DNA from: Sphingopyxis macrogoltabida
GTDB taxonomy: Bacteria; Pseudomonadota; Alphaproteobacteria; Sphingomonadales; Sphingomonadaceae
Assembly: GCF_001314325.1 (NCBI RefSeq)
Contig: NZ_CP009429.1
Coordinates: forward strand, 310,501-374,500
Direction of reading: 5' to 3'
Length of the DNA stretch: 64,000 nucleotides
Shown here: piece after piece, positions 34,074 to 41,964 of the stretch
How positions within the stretch are numbered: position 1 is the stretch's first letter
Layout: every line of letters starts with the position of its first letter
The notes under the pieces: model-generated
Database searches by the model: none
The model's input: the letters and a program-made list of their open reading frames with translations, nothing else
Told to the model about the DNA's origin: nothing
Translations under genes and position numbers: made by a program

Positions 34074-34465
34074 GGGAGTTTACGCGCGAGTTCGTCGCGA
34101 CGCCCGAGAGCATCGACGAGCTTGGCCATGTCAACAATGCGGTCTGGGTGCAGTGGATCCAGCAGGTCGCGACCGGCCATTGGGACGCGGCGGCGCCGGA
34201 AAGCCACAAGCTCGCCTATATCTGGGTCGTGGTGCGGCACGAGATCGACTATCTGCGCGCGCTTGGCCCCGGCGAGACGGTGACCGCGCGAACATGGGTG
34301 GCCGACAAGCCGCAGGGCGCGAAGTTCGACCGCTTCATGGAATTCACCGGGGCTGACGGCAAGGTCCATGTGCGGGCGCGAACGGTGTGGGCGTTGCTCG
34401 ACAAGGCGAGCGGCCGGCCGCTCCGGGTGACCGACGAGATTGTGGCGCCTTTCCTGGACGACTAG
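34070..34465 (+). CDS. Acyl-CoA thioesterase, 4HBT/YbgC-type hotdog fold
   Basis: Hydrolyses a thioester of CoA or ACP. The 131-residue protein has the hotdog-fold family motif ELGHVNNAVWVQWIQQV at about 17-33, with the typical His/Asn active-site area and the later VVRHEIDYLRALGPGE. It overlaps the ilvA stop by four bases and is probably translated from the same message. The acyl substrate cannot be told. Confidence 0.85.
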   Translation: MREFTREFVATPESIDELGHVNNAVWVQWIQQVATGHWDAAAPESHKLAYIWVVVRHEIDYLRALGPGETVTARTWVADKPQGAKFDRFMEFTGADGKVHVRARTVWALLDKASGRPLRVTDEIVAPFLDD

Positions 34466-34492
34466 CGGACAGTTGCGCGGTGCACGCCGCGA

Positions 34493-34825
34493 TCAGCGCG
34501 CCGCGATCGCCACGCGGTGCCGTTCGACCCAGCCTTTGGCGCAGGTCGACGCATAGCGGACGTCGAGGCCGTTTGCCGTCCCGCGACAGCTGTGGCGCCC
34601 CTGTGCGAAATGCACCCACAGCCAGTTGCCGCGCGCGCCGCAGACGAACACCGGCGTGCCGCGGCCGAGCTTGCCGACCTTGCCCGAGGCGATCGTCGGG
34701 GTGCGGTGGACGTTGGTCTTGCGGCTGCTCGTATCGCCCGCGATCACCGCATAGGAGCAGACGCCCGCTGGTGCGGCCGCGCCGCTTTGCGCCGCGAACA
34801 AGAGGGCGAGGGGAGCGAGGATCAT
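34493..34825 (-). CDS. Exported SH3-domain protein
   Basis: The 110-residue protein has a signal peptide at about 1-18 (MILAPLALLFAAQSGAAA). An SH3b-like fold follows (about 22-95), seen in VHRTPTIASGKVGKLGRGTPVFVCGARGNWLWVHF. Four cysteines in the mature part (VCSYAV, FVCGAR, HSCRG, STCAKG) could pair in two disulfides. SH3b domains often bind peptidoglycan. The start at 34825 is preferred over 34906 because it begins the hydrophobic signal. The stop is 28 bases from the thioesterase stop (convergent). Confidence 0.75.
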   Translation of the reverse strand: MILAPLALLFAAQSGAAAPAGVCSYAVIAGDTSSRKTNVHRTPTIASGKVGKLGRGTPVFVCGARGNWLWVHFAQGRHSCRGTANGLDVRYASTCAKGWVERHRVAIAAR

Positions 34826-34979
34826 GGTGCGGACCTTCCTGTCGATACGGCGGACGTGTCCCGCGCAGGGCACCGGCCATCCATATTCGGATGCGTGCCG
34901 ATCCACCAGCGTGAAGCGTTCGTGTCGATGGTGGAACTTTGGGCAGCCCGATCGGTAAGTCCGCCGAAGGAGAAGCGGA

Positions 34980-35408
34980 ATGGAAACGATGGAACTGCAT
35001 CGCGGCCGGCTGATCGATCATATCCAGCTCGTCGTTGCCGACCTTGCCGCGAGCCGCAAATTCTATGGCGCGATTTTCGATGTCCTGGGAATCCCGATCG
35101 GCGGCGAGGCGGCCGAGCATTTCTGGTTCGACGAGTTGTTCGTTTCGTCGGTCGACAGCAAGGAATCGCTCGGGGAATTGACCGGACGCCATCACCTCGC
35201 CTTTCAGGCCGCCGATCATGCGATGGTCGACGCCTTCTACCGGGCCGGCCTTGGCGCGGGCGGCCGCGACAAAGGCGCGCCGGGCAAGCGATCCTATCAT
35301 CCGGGCTATTATGCCGCTTTCCTTCTCGATCCCGACGGGAACAATATCGAGGCGGTCCACCATGGCGCGGCGAAACGCAGTGCGGGGTCGGTGGTGATCA
35401 ATTTCTAG
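34980..35408 (+). CDS. VOC family (glyoxalase/dioxygenase fold) protein
   Basis: The 142-residue protein has one glyoxalase/bleomycin-resistance/dioxygenase domain. The metal-ligand region IDHIQLVVADLAASRKFY lies at about 12-29, HHLAFQAADHAMVDAF is in the middle, and FLLDPDGNNIEAVHH is near the end. It matches the lactoylglutathione-lyase-like group. The substrate is unknown. AAGGAG lies about ten bases before the ATG. The TGE-rich SH3 gene is divergent on the other side of a 154-base intergenic region, and the next gene follows 69 bases later. Confidence 0.85.
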   Translation: METMELHRGRLIDHIQLVVADLAASRKFYGAIFDVLGIPIGGEAAEHFWFDELFVSSVDSKESLGELTGRHHLAFQAADHAMVDAFYRAGLGAGGRDKGAPGKRSYHPGYYAAFLLDPDGNNIEAVHHGAAKRSAGSVVINF

Positions 35409-35476
35409 CCGCGATTATCGGCACGGCTTCGCTTCGCGCTGGACAATGTCGGCGGCGCATCGCTACCGGGCGCGTC

Positions 35477-35683
35477 ATGGGTATCGTTGCGACAATCATG
35501 AACACCGCCACCGGCCAGCCGATCCAGAAGATGAGCTTTGGCCGCATGCCGAAACCATGGGCGAGCTTTACGCTCGAGACCGGCGAGCTGGTCACCGCCG
35601 AACGGATCGACGTCGGCAAGCCGGCGCCCGGAAAATTCGTCGCGCCGGTCAGCGTCTGGGTGACGGTGAAACCGCGCGGCTGA
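35477..35683 (+). CDS. Small hypothetical protein
   Basis: The 68-residue reading frame begins MGIVATIMNTATGQPIQK and ends VSVWVTVKPRG. It has a balanced composition that looks like a real protein rather than a shadow. No domain is recognised. The frame is open further upstream, overlapping the VOC gene, but the best start is the ATG at 35477. It lies 69 bases after the VOC stop and ends nine bases before the stop of a convergent methyltransferase gene. Reality of this gene is uncertain. Confidence 0.5.
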   Translation: MGIVATIMNTATGQPIQKMSFGRMPKPWASFTLETGELVTAERIDVGKPAPGKFVAPVSVWVTVKPRG

Positions 35684-35691
35684 CGCCGGTC

Positions 35692-36387
35692 CTAGGCATA
35701 GCCCACCCAGCCGCGCCAGGTGAAGGCGGCGTAGAATTGCTCGACGCCCGTGAAGCCCGCGGCGCGCAGCACCTCCTCGTCAGCTTCGGGGCTCAGCATC
35801 GCGACGTGGGTCGCGACGGCTTCGCGCCCCTTGGCGACCTGATCGGGGTCGCCGCCCGAGGCGATGGCATAGGAGGCATAGCGGTCGAGCCAGCGGTCGC
35901 GGTCGCCCGCGCCTTGCGGAAAGCTGCCGTGCGCGGCGACGAAAGGCGCACCGGGCTTCAGCCGGGCGCGGATTTCTGTCGCGGTACGGATACGCTCTTC
36001 GCGTTCGAGGAAATGCAACGTCAGGAGGCAGGTGGCGCCATCGAATGGGCCCGCAGGCGCGTCGTCGATATAGCCTTCAATGAACTCGGCGCGCGCCGCG
36101 TGCGGACCCATGACCCTTGCCGCGAGGTCGAGCATCGGCCCCGCCGGATCGACCCCGGTGAAGCGCCAGCCCGGATGTGCCTCGGCCATCGCCTTCATCT
36201 CGCTGCCGCCGCCGGCGCCGAGGACGAGGATATGCGCGTCCTCTGGCACGCGCTCGGCGAGCAAAAGTCCGGTCATGCGGTGCAGGCCGTCGAGCCCGGG
36301 GACGAAGCGCCGCGGCCCTTCGGTATAATTTGCGACCGCAGCCGGGTCCTTGAAGCTGTCGAGGAAATGCTGGGCGCCCTTAGCCAT
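35692..36387 (-). CDS. Class I SAM-dependent methyltransferase
   Basis: The 231-residue protein has the SAM-binding motif I ILVLGAGGGSEMKAMAEAHPG at about 54-75, with post-I acidic DPAGPMLDLAA and motif IV DGATCLLTLHFLE. It belongs to the Ubie/COQ5-like small-molecule methyltransferase group. The gene overlaps the Rrf2-type regulator gene upstream by eight bases. They are probably co-expressed, and the regulator may control it. The substrate is unknown. Confidence 0.87.
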   Translation of the reverse strand: MAKGAQHFLDSFKDPAAVANYTEGPRRFVPGLDGLHRMTGLLLAERVPEDAHILVLGAGGGSEMKAMAEAHPGWRFTGVDPAGPMLDLAARVMGPHAARAEFIEGYIDDAPAGPFDGATCLLTLHFLEREERIRTATEIRARLKPGAPFVAAHGSFPQGAGDRDRWLDRYASYAIASGGDPDQVAKGREAVATHVAMLSPEADEEVLRAAGFTGVEQFYAAFTWRGWVGYA

Positions 36388-36838
36388 GAATATGCTCCTG
36401 TTCTGTCATGTTCCGCGCGGCCATCCGCGCGTGAAAATCGGCGGCGAGTTCGGCGAGCGTGACCCCGGCGAAGCGGTCGAGCAGCAGCGCCTCGGCGTCG
36501 CGGAAGCTGGTGTCGAGTGCGGCATTGACCGCCTGTTCGACAAGGCAGCCCGGCGCGTCGGTGCGGTTGCCCATCGCCATCAGGTGCGGACGGCCGATCG
36601 CCTCATAAACGTCGCGCATCGTGATCGACGCAAGATCGCGCGCGATCGTCCAGCCGCCGCCATGGCCCTTTTCGCTGTGGACGAAGCCCGCTTCGCGCAA
36701 TCCGCCGAGGATGCGGCGGATGACGACGGGATGCGTCTGCATCGCCTTGGCGAGCTGGTCGGAGGTCAGCGGCTCCGCCTGTTCCGCCATATGGAGGAGG
36801 ACGTGGAGCACGCCCGACAATCGGCTGTCGCGTTTCAT
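36380..36838 (-). CDS. Rrf2-family transcriptional regulator
   Basis: The 152-residue protein has the Rrf2 winged helix-turn-helix (LAKAMQTHPVVIRRILGGLREAGFV, about 28-52) and the wing KGHGGGWTIARDL. Only one cysteine (APGC) is seen in the region that holds three iron-sulfur ligands in IscR and NsrR. A cluster-free type such as YwnA/HypR-like is therefore likelier. It sits between two methyltransferase genes on the minus strand, overlapping one and 31 bases after the other. Confidence 0.88.
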   Translation of the reverse strand: MKRDSRLSGVLHVLLHMAEQAEPLTSDQLAKAMQTHPVVIRRILGGLREAGFVHSEKGHGGGWTIARDLASITMRDVYEAIGRPHLMAMGNRTDAPGCLVEQAVNAALDTSFRDAEALLLDRFAGVTLAELAADFHARMAARNMTEQEHIHG

Positions 36839-36869
36839 GTAACTTTACATATTACGTGAAAGCCGAAGG

Positions 36870-37505
36870 TCAAGGGGTGGGGTGAAGAAAACGGAAGACG
36901 CCCGCCGATTTCGCGGTGCTTCCCGATTCGGCGACGTCGTAGCGCGCGATTTCTTCGAGGCGCGCCAGCGGCAGCGGCCGGCGCCACGGATCGCCGACGA
37001 GCGCGTCGATGCCGGAGCGGTCGAGAAAGGCAACGACGTGGCCCGCGAGCTCGTCCGAATAGAAGAGGTCGCCGGCGAGGATGAGATCGACGTCGGGGTG
37101 ATCGAGGCTGGCGACGTCCCCGGCGCGGATGTCGAGCCGGACGTCGTTGAGCGCCGCATTGAGCGCGAGCGCGGCGACCGCATAGCGATCGGCATCGACG
37201 GCAACCACCCGCCGTGCGCCTGCCTTGGCCGCCGCGATCGCGACCAGCCCCGATCCCGCCCCGAGATCGAGGATGCAGCGCCCGGCAACGCATTCGGGAT
37301 GGTCGAGAATATGGCGCGCGAGCGCGAGGCCGCCGGCCCAATAATGCGCCCAATAGGGGGCACCGAAACCCTCCGCATCGCGCGCGGCAAGGCGGCCGAG
37401 GCCGCTGTCCGGCGCCGCCTTGTGCAGCCGGATTTCGGGAATGCCGGGGACCGGCAGCACCGGCAGATTGTCCCGGATAAAGATGGCGGCATCGGTCGAT
37501 GTCAT
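36870..37505 (-). CDS. Class I methyltransferase, ETF-beta lysine methyltransferase-like
   Basis: The 211-residue protein has SAM motif I ILDLGAGSGLVAIAAAKAGA at about 76-95, then VVAVDADRYA and the methyltransferase motif LILAGDLFYSDE near 140-152. The N-terminal PEIRLHKAAPDSGLGRL and PYWAHYWAGGLALAR resemble protein-lysine methyltransferases of the METTL20/PrmA-like group that modify electron-transfer flavoprotein. The start at 37505 begins the conserved sequence; the open frame reaches 37577. The target protein is inferred only. Confidence 0.8.
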   Translation of the reverse strand: MTSTDAAIFIRDNLPVLPVPGIPEIRLHKAAPDSGLGRLAARDAEGFGAPYWAHYWAGGLALARHILDHPECVAGRCILDLGAGSGLVAIAAAKAGARRVVAVDADRYAVAALALNAALNDVRLDIRAGDVASLDHPDVDLILAGDLFYSDELAGHVVAFLDRSGIDALVGDPWRRPLPLARLEEIARYDVAESGSTAKSAGVFRFLHPTP

Positions 37506-37658
37506 GCGCGGGGGGGTAGCGCGTCCGGAGGCTGTTCGCCACGGTGATGCCCGGAAGGCGTTGATCGGGCCGTGCAAAGCTGATAGGCGCTGCGGTGATG
37601 ACCAACGACCGATCCCTTCGATTCAAGGCGTATTGGCGCTCCTTTACATAGGAGCGGC

Positions 37659-37751
37659 ATGGCATCACCCTATGACCATCGCCGCCGTGTCCGGAAGGCG
37701 AATGGTTGTCATCACATCATCACCCCCTCGGTCGCGGCGTGCGCTTTTTGA
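37659..37751 (+). CDS. Possible 30-residue leader ORF upstream of GNAT gene
   Basis: A short frame (MASPYDHRRRV and then CHHIITPSVAACAF) starts at 37659, five bases behind AGGAG. It stops 12 bases before the GNAT start. It is too short for a domain and no homologue is claimed. The good ribosome site and the spacing suggest a translated leader or small protein coupled to the GNAT gene; chance remains possible. Confidence 0.3.
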   Translation: MASPYDHRRRVRKANGCHHIITPSVAACAF

Positions 37752-37763
37752 AGAAGACGCGAC

Positions 37764-38282
37764 ATGACCGATACCTTGCTTGCCCTGTCGACCGACCATT
37801 GCCGCATCACCCCGCTCACTGCCGATGATGCGCGCGCCCTCGCCGCGATCACCGACGAAACGGTGACCTCGCGGATCCATTTCCTGCCCGCGCCGTTCAC
37901 CGAAGCCGATGCCCGCGCACTGATTGCCGGATCGGGCGGCGGTGACGTTTTCCACGCCGTGCGCGACGAAAGCGGTCTTGACCTCAACGGCGTGATCGGC
38001 GTCCACCGGCGTCTGGGACAGGAATATGAGATCGGTTACTGGTTCGCCGCGCGGGTGCGGGGCAAGGGCATCGCGACCGAGGCGGTGCGTGCGGTCGTCG
38101 AGGCGCTCGCCTCGTCGCGGCCGGGCTGTTCGATCGTCGCCGAATGCCATCCCGACAACGAACGCTCGCGTGCCTTGCTGCGCCGGGTCGGGTTTGTGTC
38201 GACCGGGCGGGCGGGACGGCGGCCGGGGCGGATGCTGCTGTCGTGGCGCGCTGCGCCCGCCTATCGCATCGATGTTTGTTAA
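37764..38282 (+). CDS. GNAT-family N-acetyltransferase
   Basis: The 172-residue protein has the RimJ/RimL-like GNAT fold. The acetyl-CoA loop is in YWFAARVRGKGIATEAVRAVVE at about 93-114, and the C-terminal part reads NERSRALLRRVGFVSTG. It probably acetylates a protein N-terminus or a small molecule. A possible 30-residue leader ORF precedes it at 37659-37751. Upstream 258 bases lie between the divergent methyltransferase gene and this one. Confidence 0.88.
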   Translation: MTDTLLALSTDHCRITPLTADDARALAAITDETVTSRIHFLPAPFTEADARALIAGSGGGDVFHAVRDESGLDLNGVIGVHRRLGQEYEIGYWFAARVRGKGIATEAVRAVVEALASSRPGCSIVAECHPDNERSRALLRRVGFVSTGRAGRRPGRMLLSWRAAPAYRIDVC

Positions 38283-38336
38283 AAAGCCGGCCGATGGCTA
38301 GCGCGCTAACGACGTTGGCATGGAAGCACGCTGCGC

Positions 38337-38729
38337 CTAAGATTCTGGCGGGAGGATCAGAAGAATGATCTGCCCCTCCTCGCGTCCTCCGAGGCGATCA
38401 CAATATTTAGGGTCGCCGAACATTACGGGCTTGGCACCTGCTCCAACTAGCCGCTTTTCAACATATCTCGCCCTGCGCTCGGGAAGGGTGCCTTCTCCCT
38501 TGCCCTCACACAGCGTCACGCCAGAAAAGGCGGATTCAAGGTCGCGATAAGCGTTGGCGAAGCGCGCAACATTCTCGCGGCTGTCGGATGTCAGTTGCGT
38601 GGCCCCCCTTTCGAACGTCACGATTACGGGCCCCAAAGCGATGTCCACCGGAGGAATGGGGAGCGGCTTAACGGTTGCGCATGCACCGCAAAAAAGAGGC
38701 ACGAGAAGAAATGGTTGGAAACTCTTCAT
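38337..38729 (-). CDS. Exported OmpA-like domain protein
   Basis: The 130-residue protein starts MKSFQPFLLVPLFCGACATV, a signal peptide with a weak lipobox-like CGAC. The mature part has the OmpA-C-like tail LPERRARYVEKRLVGAGAKP near 88-107, preceded by SDSRENVARFANAYRDLE. This resembles peptidoglycan-associating OmpA/Pal domains but is shorter than usual. The ATG overlaps the stop of the alpha/beta hydrolase gene, so the two are coupled on the minus strand. The lipoprotein status is unsure. Confidence 0.65.
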   Translation of the reverse strand: MKSFQPFLLVPLFCGACATVKPLPIPPVDIALGPVIVTFERGATQLTSDSRENVARFANAYRDLESAFSGVTLCEGKGEGTLPERRARYVEKRLVGAGAKPVMFGDPKYCDRLGGREEGQIILLILPPES

Positions 38730-39496
38730 GCTTCTCGAATTTGACCGCCAGTGGTTGTCGCGACCTCTTCGGTCAGCGCCTTGACGATCGCCGCCACCGA
38801 GTTCGGTGCATAGGCAAAGCCCATGTGGCCGCAATCGACCTCGACCTGCCGGTCGCTTTCGTGCGGCAGACCGCGCGCGCTGTCGGCGGCGATGACGCCG
38901 TCGTGCTTCGACCATAGCGCGAAGGTCGGCATGCTCGGGCGCGGCGCGGGGTGAAAGTCGATGGGGGGATTGTCGACGGGGTGGCGCGCGACGAGGTGAT
39001 AGAGCCGCCAGGCGCGGTTGGCGCGGCGCGAGCCCGAGAAGGGCGAACCGAGCGTGACGACGCGCGCGACTTTGTCGGGGTGGTGCTTGGCATATTCGCG
39101 GGCGTAAATCCCGCCGAGCGACCATCCCACCAGCGCGGGCGCGTGGCCGGTGCGGTCGATGATCCACTGGACGCGGGTATCGATGCGGTCGACGATGTCG
39201 GCGGTCGCGCCACGGTTGAAGCCGAGACCCCACGCATAGCAGCGAAAGCCGGCGCGGCGGAGGTCGGCCCGCAGCGCCTTCGTCGCCCAGTCGCCCGACA
39301 GGAAGCCCGGCAGCACCATCACCGGCGGATGGTCGCTGTCGGGATTGGGCTCGGGCGGCATCGGGCGGATGCGCCCCGATATCGCGCGCAGCAGGGCCCC
39401 CGCCTCGCGCCACAGCAGCGACAAGGGCGGCGGCGCGTCGGGATCGGGGATGCGCGCGGGCCATTCGGCCCGGCGGGTAAGAAAACCGCGGATCAT
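38726..39496 (-). CDS. Alpha/beta-hydrolase fold protein (lipase/esterase-like)
   Basis: The 256-residue protein has the nucleophile elbow ALVGWSLGGIYAREYA at about 120-135 with Ser in GWSLGG. The Asp in LWSKHDGVIAAD near 194-206 and the His in VDCGHMGFAYAP complete the catalytic triad. HPPVMVLPGFLSGDW suggests the oxyanion-hole region. There is no signal peptide. The substrate is unknown. It overlaps by four bases with the OmpA-like gene downstream and is ten bases from the PQQ-type dehydrogenase gene upstream on the same strand. Confidence 0.87.
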   Translation of the reverse strand: MIRGFLTRRAEWPARIPDPDAPPPLSLLWREAGALLRAISGRIRPMPPEPNPDSDHPPVMVLPGFLSGDWATKALRADLRRAGFRCYAWGLGFNRGATADIVDRIDTRVQWIIDRTGHAPALVGWSLGGIYAREYAKHHPDKVARVVTLGSPFSGSRRANRAWRLYHLVARHPVDNPPIDFHPAPRPSMPTFALWSKHDGVIAADSARGLPHESDRQVEVDCGHMGFAYAPNSVAAIVKALTEEVATTTGGQIREA

Positions 39497-39506
39497 GGGC
39501 CTGATA

Positions 39507-40682
39507 TTAGCGCTTCGGCACCAGTTTCAACAGCTTACCTTTCTTACCGTCGGTGAGCAGCCACACCGTGCCGTCTTCGCGCGCCTCGACCTCGCGGATG
39601 CGGGTACCGAAATCCCAGCGGTCGGACTTGTGGAGCGCGTCGCCGTCGATGGCCATGCGAATCAGCCCCTCGCCCGACAGCGCGCCCATCAGCAGGCTGT
39701 TCTTCCAGCCCGGATAGGCGTCGCCGCCGTACCAGGCGAGCCCGCCGGGCGATACCGAGGGGTTCCACCACAGTTTCGGCGCGGCAAATTCGGGGCGCGT
39801 CGGATGATCGGGAATATCCTTGCCGTCATAATGATCGCCGTTCGACACGATGGGATAGCCGTAATTGGCCTTGGCTTCGACGAGATTGACCTCGTCGCCA
39901 CCCTTCGGCCCCATTTCCTGATTCCAGAGGCGGCCCGTACCATCGAAGGCGAGGCCGAGGATGTTGCGATGGCCGAGCGACCAGATTTGTGCGGTAACGC
40001 CCGCTTGATCGGCAAAGGGATTGTCGGCGGGCACGCTGCCGTCGGGGTTGAGGCGCACTATCTTGCCGAGATTGGCCTTCATATCCTGCGCCGGGTCGAA
40101 TTTCTGGCGTTCGCCCGAGCCGATGAAAAGATACCGGCCGTCGGGCGAGAAGGCGAGGCGGTGCGAGAAATGGCCGCGGCCGGTGACCTTGGGGTCCTGT
40201 TTCCAGATGATCTGGAGACCCGAAAGCTTCGGGGCACCGCCCTGTTCGAGCTTCGCCTTGCCGACGACCGCGCCGAAGGTGCCGCCGGCCCCAGCCTCGA
40301 CCCAGCTCAGATAGACGATGCCCGACTGTGCGAAGTCGGGCGCGAGAATGACGTCGCCGAAGCCGCCCTGGCCGCCGTAGGCGACGGCGGGGACGCCCGC
40401 GACATCGAGGGTCGATCCGCCTTCCTGCCACAGCTTCAATTTGCCGGACCGCTCGGTGACCAGCGCCAGCTTCGTGCCGGGGATGAAGGTCATCGCCCAA
40501 GGTTCGTCGAAATCGGCGATCTCCTGCACCGTGAAGGGTGCGTCGGCGACCGGCGTCGCGGGCTGGTCGCCCGAGGCGTCGAGCTTGGCGGTATCGGCCG
40601 GGGCAGCCTCGCTCGGTGCGGTGCCGGCCGAGCAGGCGGCGATGATCAGCGCGGCGAAGGCAAGTGTCGGGACATGTTTCAT
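39507..40682 (-). CDS. PQQ-dependent aldose sugar dehydrogenase-like lipoprotein
   Basis: The 391-residue protein has a lipoprotein signal (LIIAACSAG, lipidated Cys near residue 17) and a six-bladed beta-propeller of the soluble glucose/aldose dehydrogenase family. Typical motifs are DEPWAMTFIPG, YGGQGGFGDVILAPDF, GRGHFSHRLAFSPDGRYLFIGSGER, and SLGHRNILGLAFDGTGRLWNQEMGPKGGDEVN. The cofactor is likely PQQ. It should oxidise sugars at the periplasmic face and feed electrons to the respiratory chain. The start at 40682 follows from the signal peptide; the open frame upstream is not conserved. No PQQ synthesis gene is nearby. Confidence 0.88.
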   Translation of the reverse strand: MKHVPTLAFAALIIAACSAGTAPSEAAPADTAKLDASGDQPATPVADAPFTVQEIADFDEPWAMTFIPGTKLALVTERSGKLKLWQEGGSTLDVAGVPAVAYGGQGGFGDVILAPDFAQSGIVYLSWVEAGAGGTFGAVVGKAKLEQGGAPKLSGLQIIWKQDPKVTGRGHFSHRLAFSPDGRYLFIGSGERQKFDPAQDMKANLGKIVRLNPDGSVPADNPFADQAGVTAQIWSLGHRNILGLAFDGTGRLWNQEMGPKGGDEVNLVEAKANYGYPIVSNGDHYDGKDIPDHPTRPEFAAPKLWWNPSVSPGGLAWYGGDAYPGWKNSLLMGALSGEGLIRMAIDGDALHKSDRWDFGTRIREVEAREDGTVWLLTDGKKGKLLKLVPKR

Positions 40683-40756
40683 GGGGGGCTCGCTTTGGTT
40701 GGGGGCAGCGGCAATTTGCCGTTCCGCGCAGGCAAAGTCGAGGGGGTTGGCCGGAC

Positions 40757-41170
40757 TTACCGCTCGGCCCAATAATCGAATGCCAGTTGCTGCCGTTCGC
40801 GAATGAAGCGGGCCGCGGCCGCGCCTTCCCATGGGCCGTCATATCCGAGCAGCAGCGCCGTCCCGCCGACCCACCAGCCCTGCCCGGGCAGGCGGTCGCT
40901 TTCGCGTACGACCAGCACCGCAAGATCGGGTTGGTCATCGAGCGCGCAGAGCCGGTCGACCTCGCCCAGCGTCCGGCACACAGCGCGCATCTTCGGGCGG
41001 GTGAAACGGAATCCCAGATCGCCGAGCAGTTCGGAATAGCTGACGCTGCGTCCCGCGCGCGCCGCCGCGGCCAGGATCGCGCGGATGCGCGGCGCGTCGC
41101 CGAGCGCGCCGGCATCGGCGGCGGCAGCTTCGCCGCCTAGCCCCTGGTCGCGGGCGCTTTTGGCGGCCAT
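40757..41170 (-). CDS. Conserved protein of unknown function, possible winged-helix domain
   Basis: The 137-residue protein has RIRAILAAAARAGRSVSYSELLGDLG and FRFTRPKMRAVCRTLGEVDRL followed by LAVLVVRESDRLPGQGWWVGG. The layout (helix, Ser-Tyr-Ser near a turn, then a basic helix) faintly recalls the winged-helix part of alkyltransferase-like proteins. No catalytic Pro-Cys-His is present and I do not assign a function. The chosen ATG at 41170 overlaps the DUF1295 gene by 34 bases. An alternative, shorter start cannot be excluded. Gene order places it last in the minus-strand lipid cluster. Confidence 0.6.
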   Translation of the reverse strand: MAAKSARDQGLGGEAAAADAGALGDAPRIRAILAAAARAGRSVSYSELLGDLGFRFTRPKMRAVCRTLGEVDRLCALDDQPDLAVLVVRESDRLPGQGWWVGGTALLLGYDGPWEGAAAARFIRERQQLAFDYWAER

Positions 41171-41964
41171 GGAATGAATCCGGAGGTGCGCTGGACATAA
41201 TCGGCATAATCGGGGCGCGTCTTGTGCAGCCCTTTTTCGAGCAGCGCCTTGCCCGACCAGCGTGTCAGGGTGAAAGTGAGGAAAATCGGGCCGATGACGC
41301 TCGCCGCCGCGATTTCCCATCCCGCGTCGGCGGCAACGAGCCAGATACCCCACCAGGTCAGCGCATCGCCGAAATAATTGGGATGGCGCGTGTAACGCCA
41401 CAGGCCGGTGTCGAGCACCTCGCCCTTGTTCGCCGGGTCGTTGCGGAACTTATTTAGCTGAAGATCGCCAATGGTTTCAAAGGCGATGCCGGCCAGCGCG
41501 GCGAACATGCCGATCTTGGCGAGCCAGCCGATGGTTGCGGGCGGGAAGCTCGCACTCGCCCAGATGCCGAGCTGGGCGGGAAGGCAGGTCAGAAACAACA
41601 GCGGCGCCTGCGTCAGGAACACCGAGAGCAGCGCGGTCTTGCCCCAACTCCATCCTTTCGTCTCCATCGTCCGGGCAACGATCCGGACATAGCGCGGATC
41701 CTCTCCGGTCGCGCGCCAGCGCAGGAAAAGATGGGCGGCAAGGCGCAGCCCCCACAATGTGACGAGGACGAGGATCAATTGGGTGCGCAGCCCGCCGAAG
41801 CCGGCCTGCGCCGCAGCGCCCCATGCGAGCAGGACCATGCCGAACGCCCAGAAGGCGTCGATGAACGAGACGTCGCGGATCGCGACGGCGGTACGCCACA
41901 ACAGCAGTATGACGCCGATCAGGACGACGAAATTGACCGCCAGCAATATCGCCGCATCGCTCAT
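41137..41964 (-). CDS. DUF1295 steroid 5-alpha-reductase-like membrane protein
   Basis: The 275-residue protein has the DUF1295/isoprenylcysteine-methyltransferase-like fold. About six to seven transmembrane helices begin with LLAVNFVVLIGVILLLW and the C-terminal signature is LWRYTRHPNYFGDALTWWGIWL. The RHPNYFGD motif is typical for NADPH-binding reductases or methyltransferases acting on membrane lipids. The start overlaps the acyltransferase stop by four bases. The substrate is unknown. Confidence 0.88.
   Translation of the reverse strand: MSDAAILLAVNFVVLIGVILLLWRTAVAIRDVSFIDAFWAFGMVLLAWGAAAQAGFGGLRTQLILVLVTLWGLRLAAHLFLRWRATGEDPRYVRIVARTMETKGWSWGKTALLSVFLTQAPLLFLTCLPAQLGIWASASFPPATIGWLAKIGMFAALAGIAFETIGDLQLNKFRNDPANKGEVLDTGLWRYTRHPNYFGDALTWWGIWLVAADAGWEIAAASVIGPIFLTFTLTRWSGKALLEKGLHKTRPDYADYVQRTSGFIPWPPKAPATRG

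Noticed and set aside
34943..34970. EcfG promoter before the VOC gene (GGAAC near 34942)
   Set aside because: The -10 half does not match CGTT at 16 or 17 bases, so it does not reach the standard of the site at 13423.
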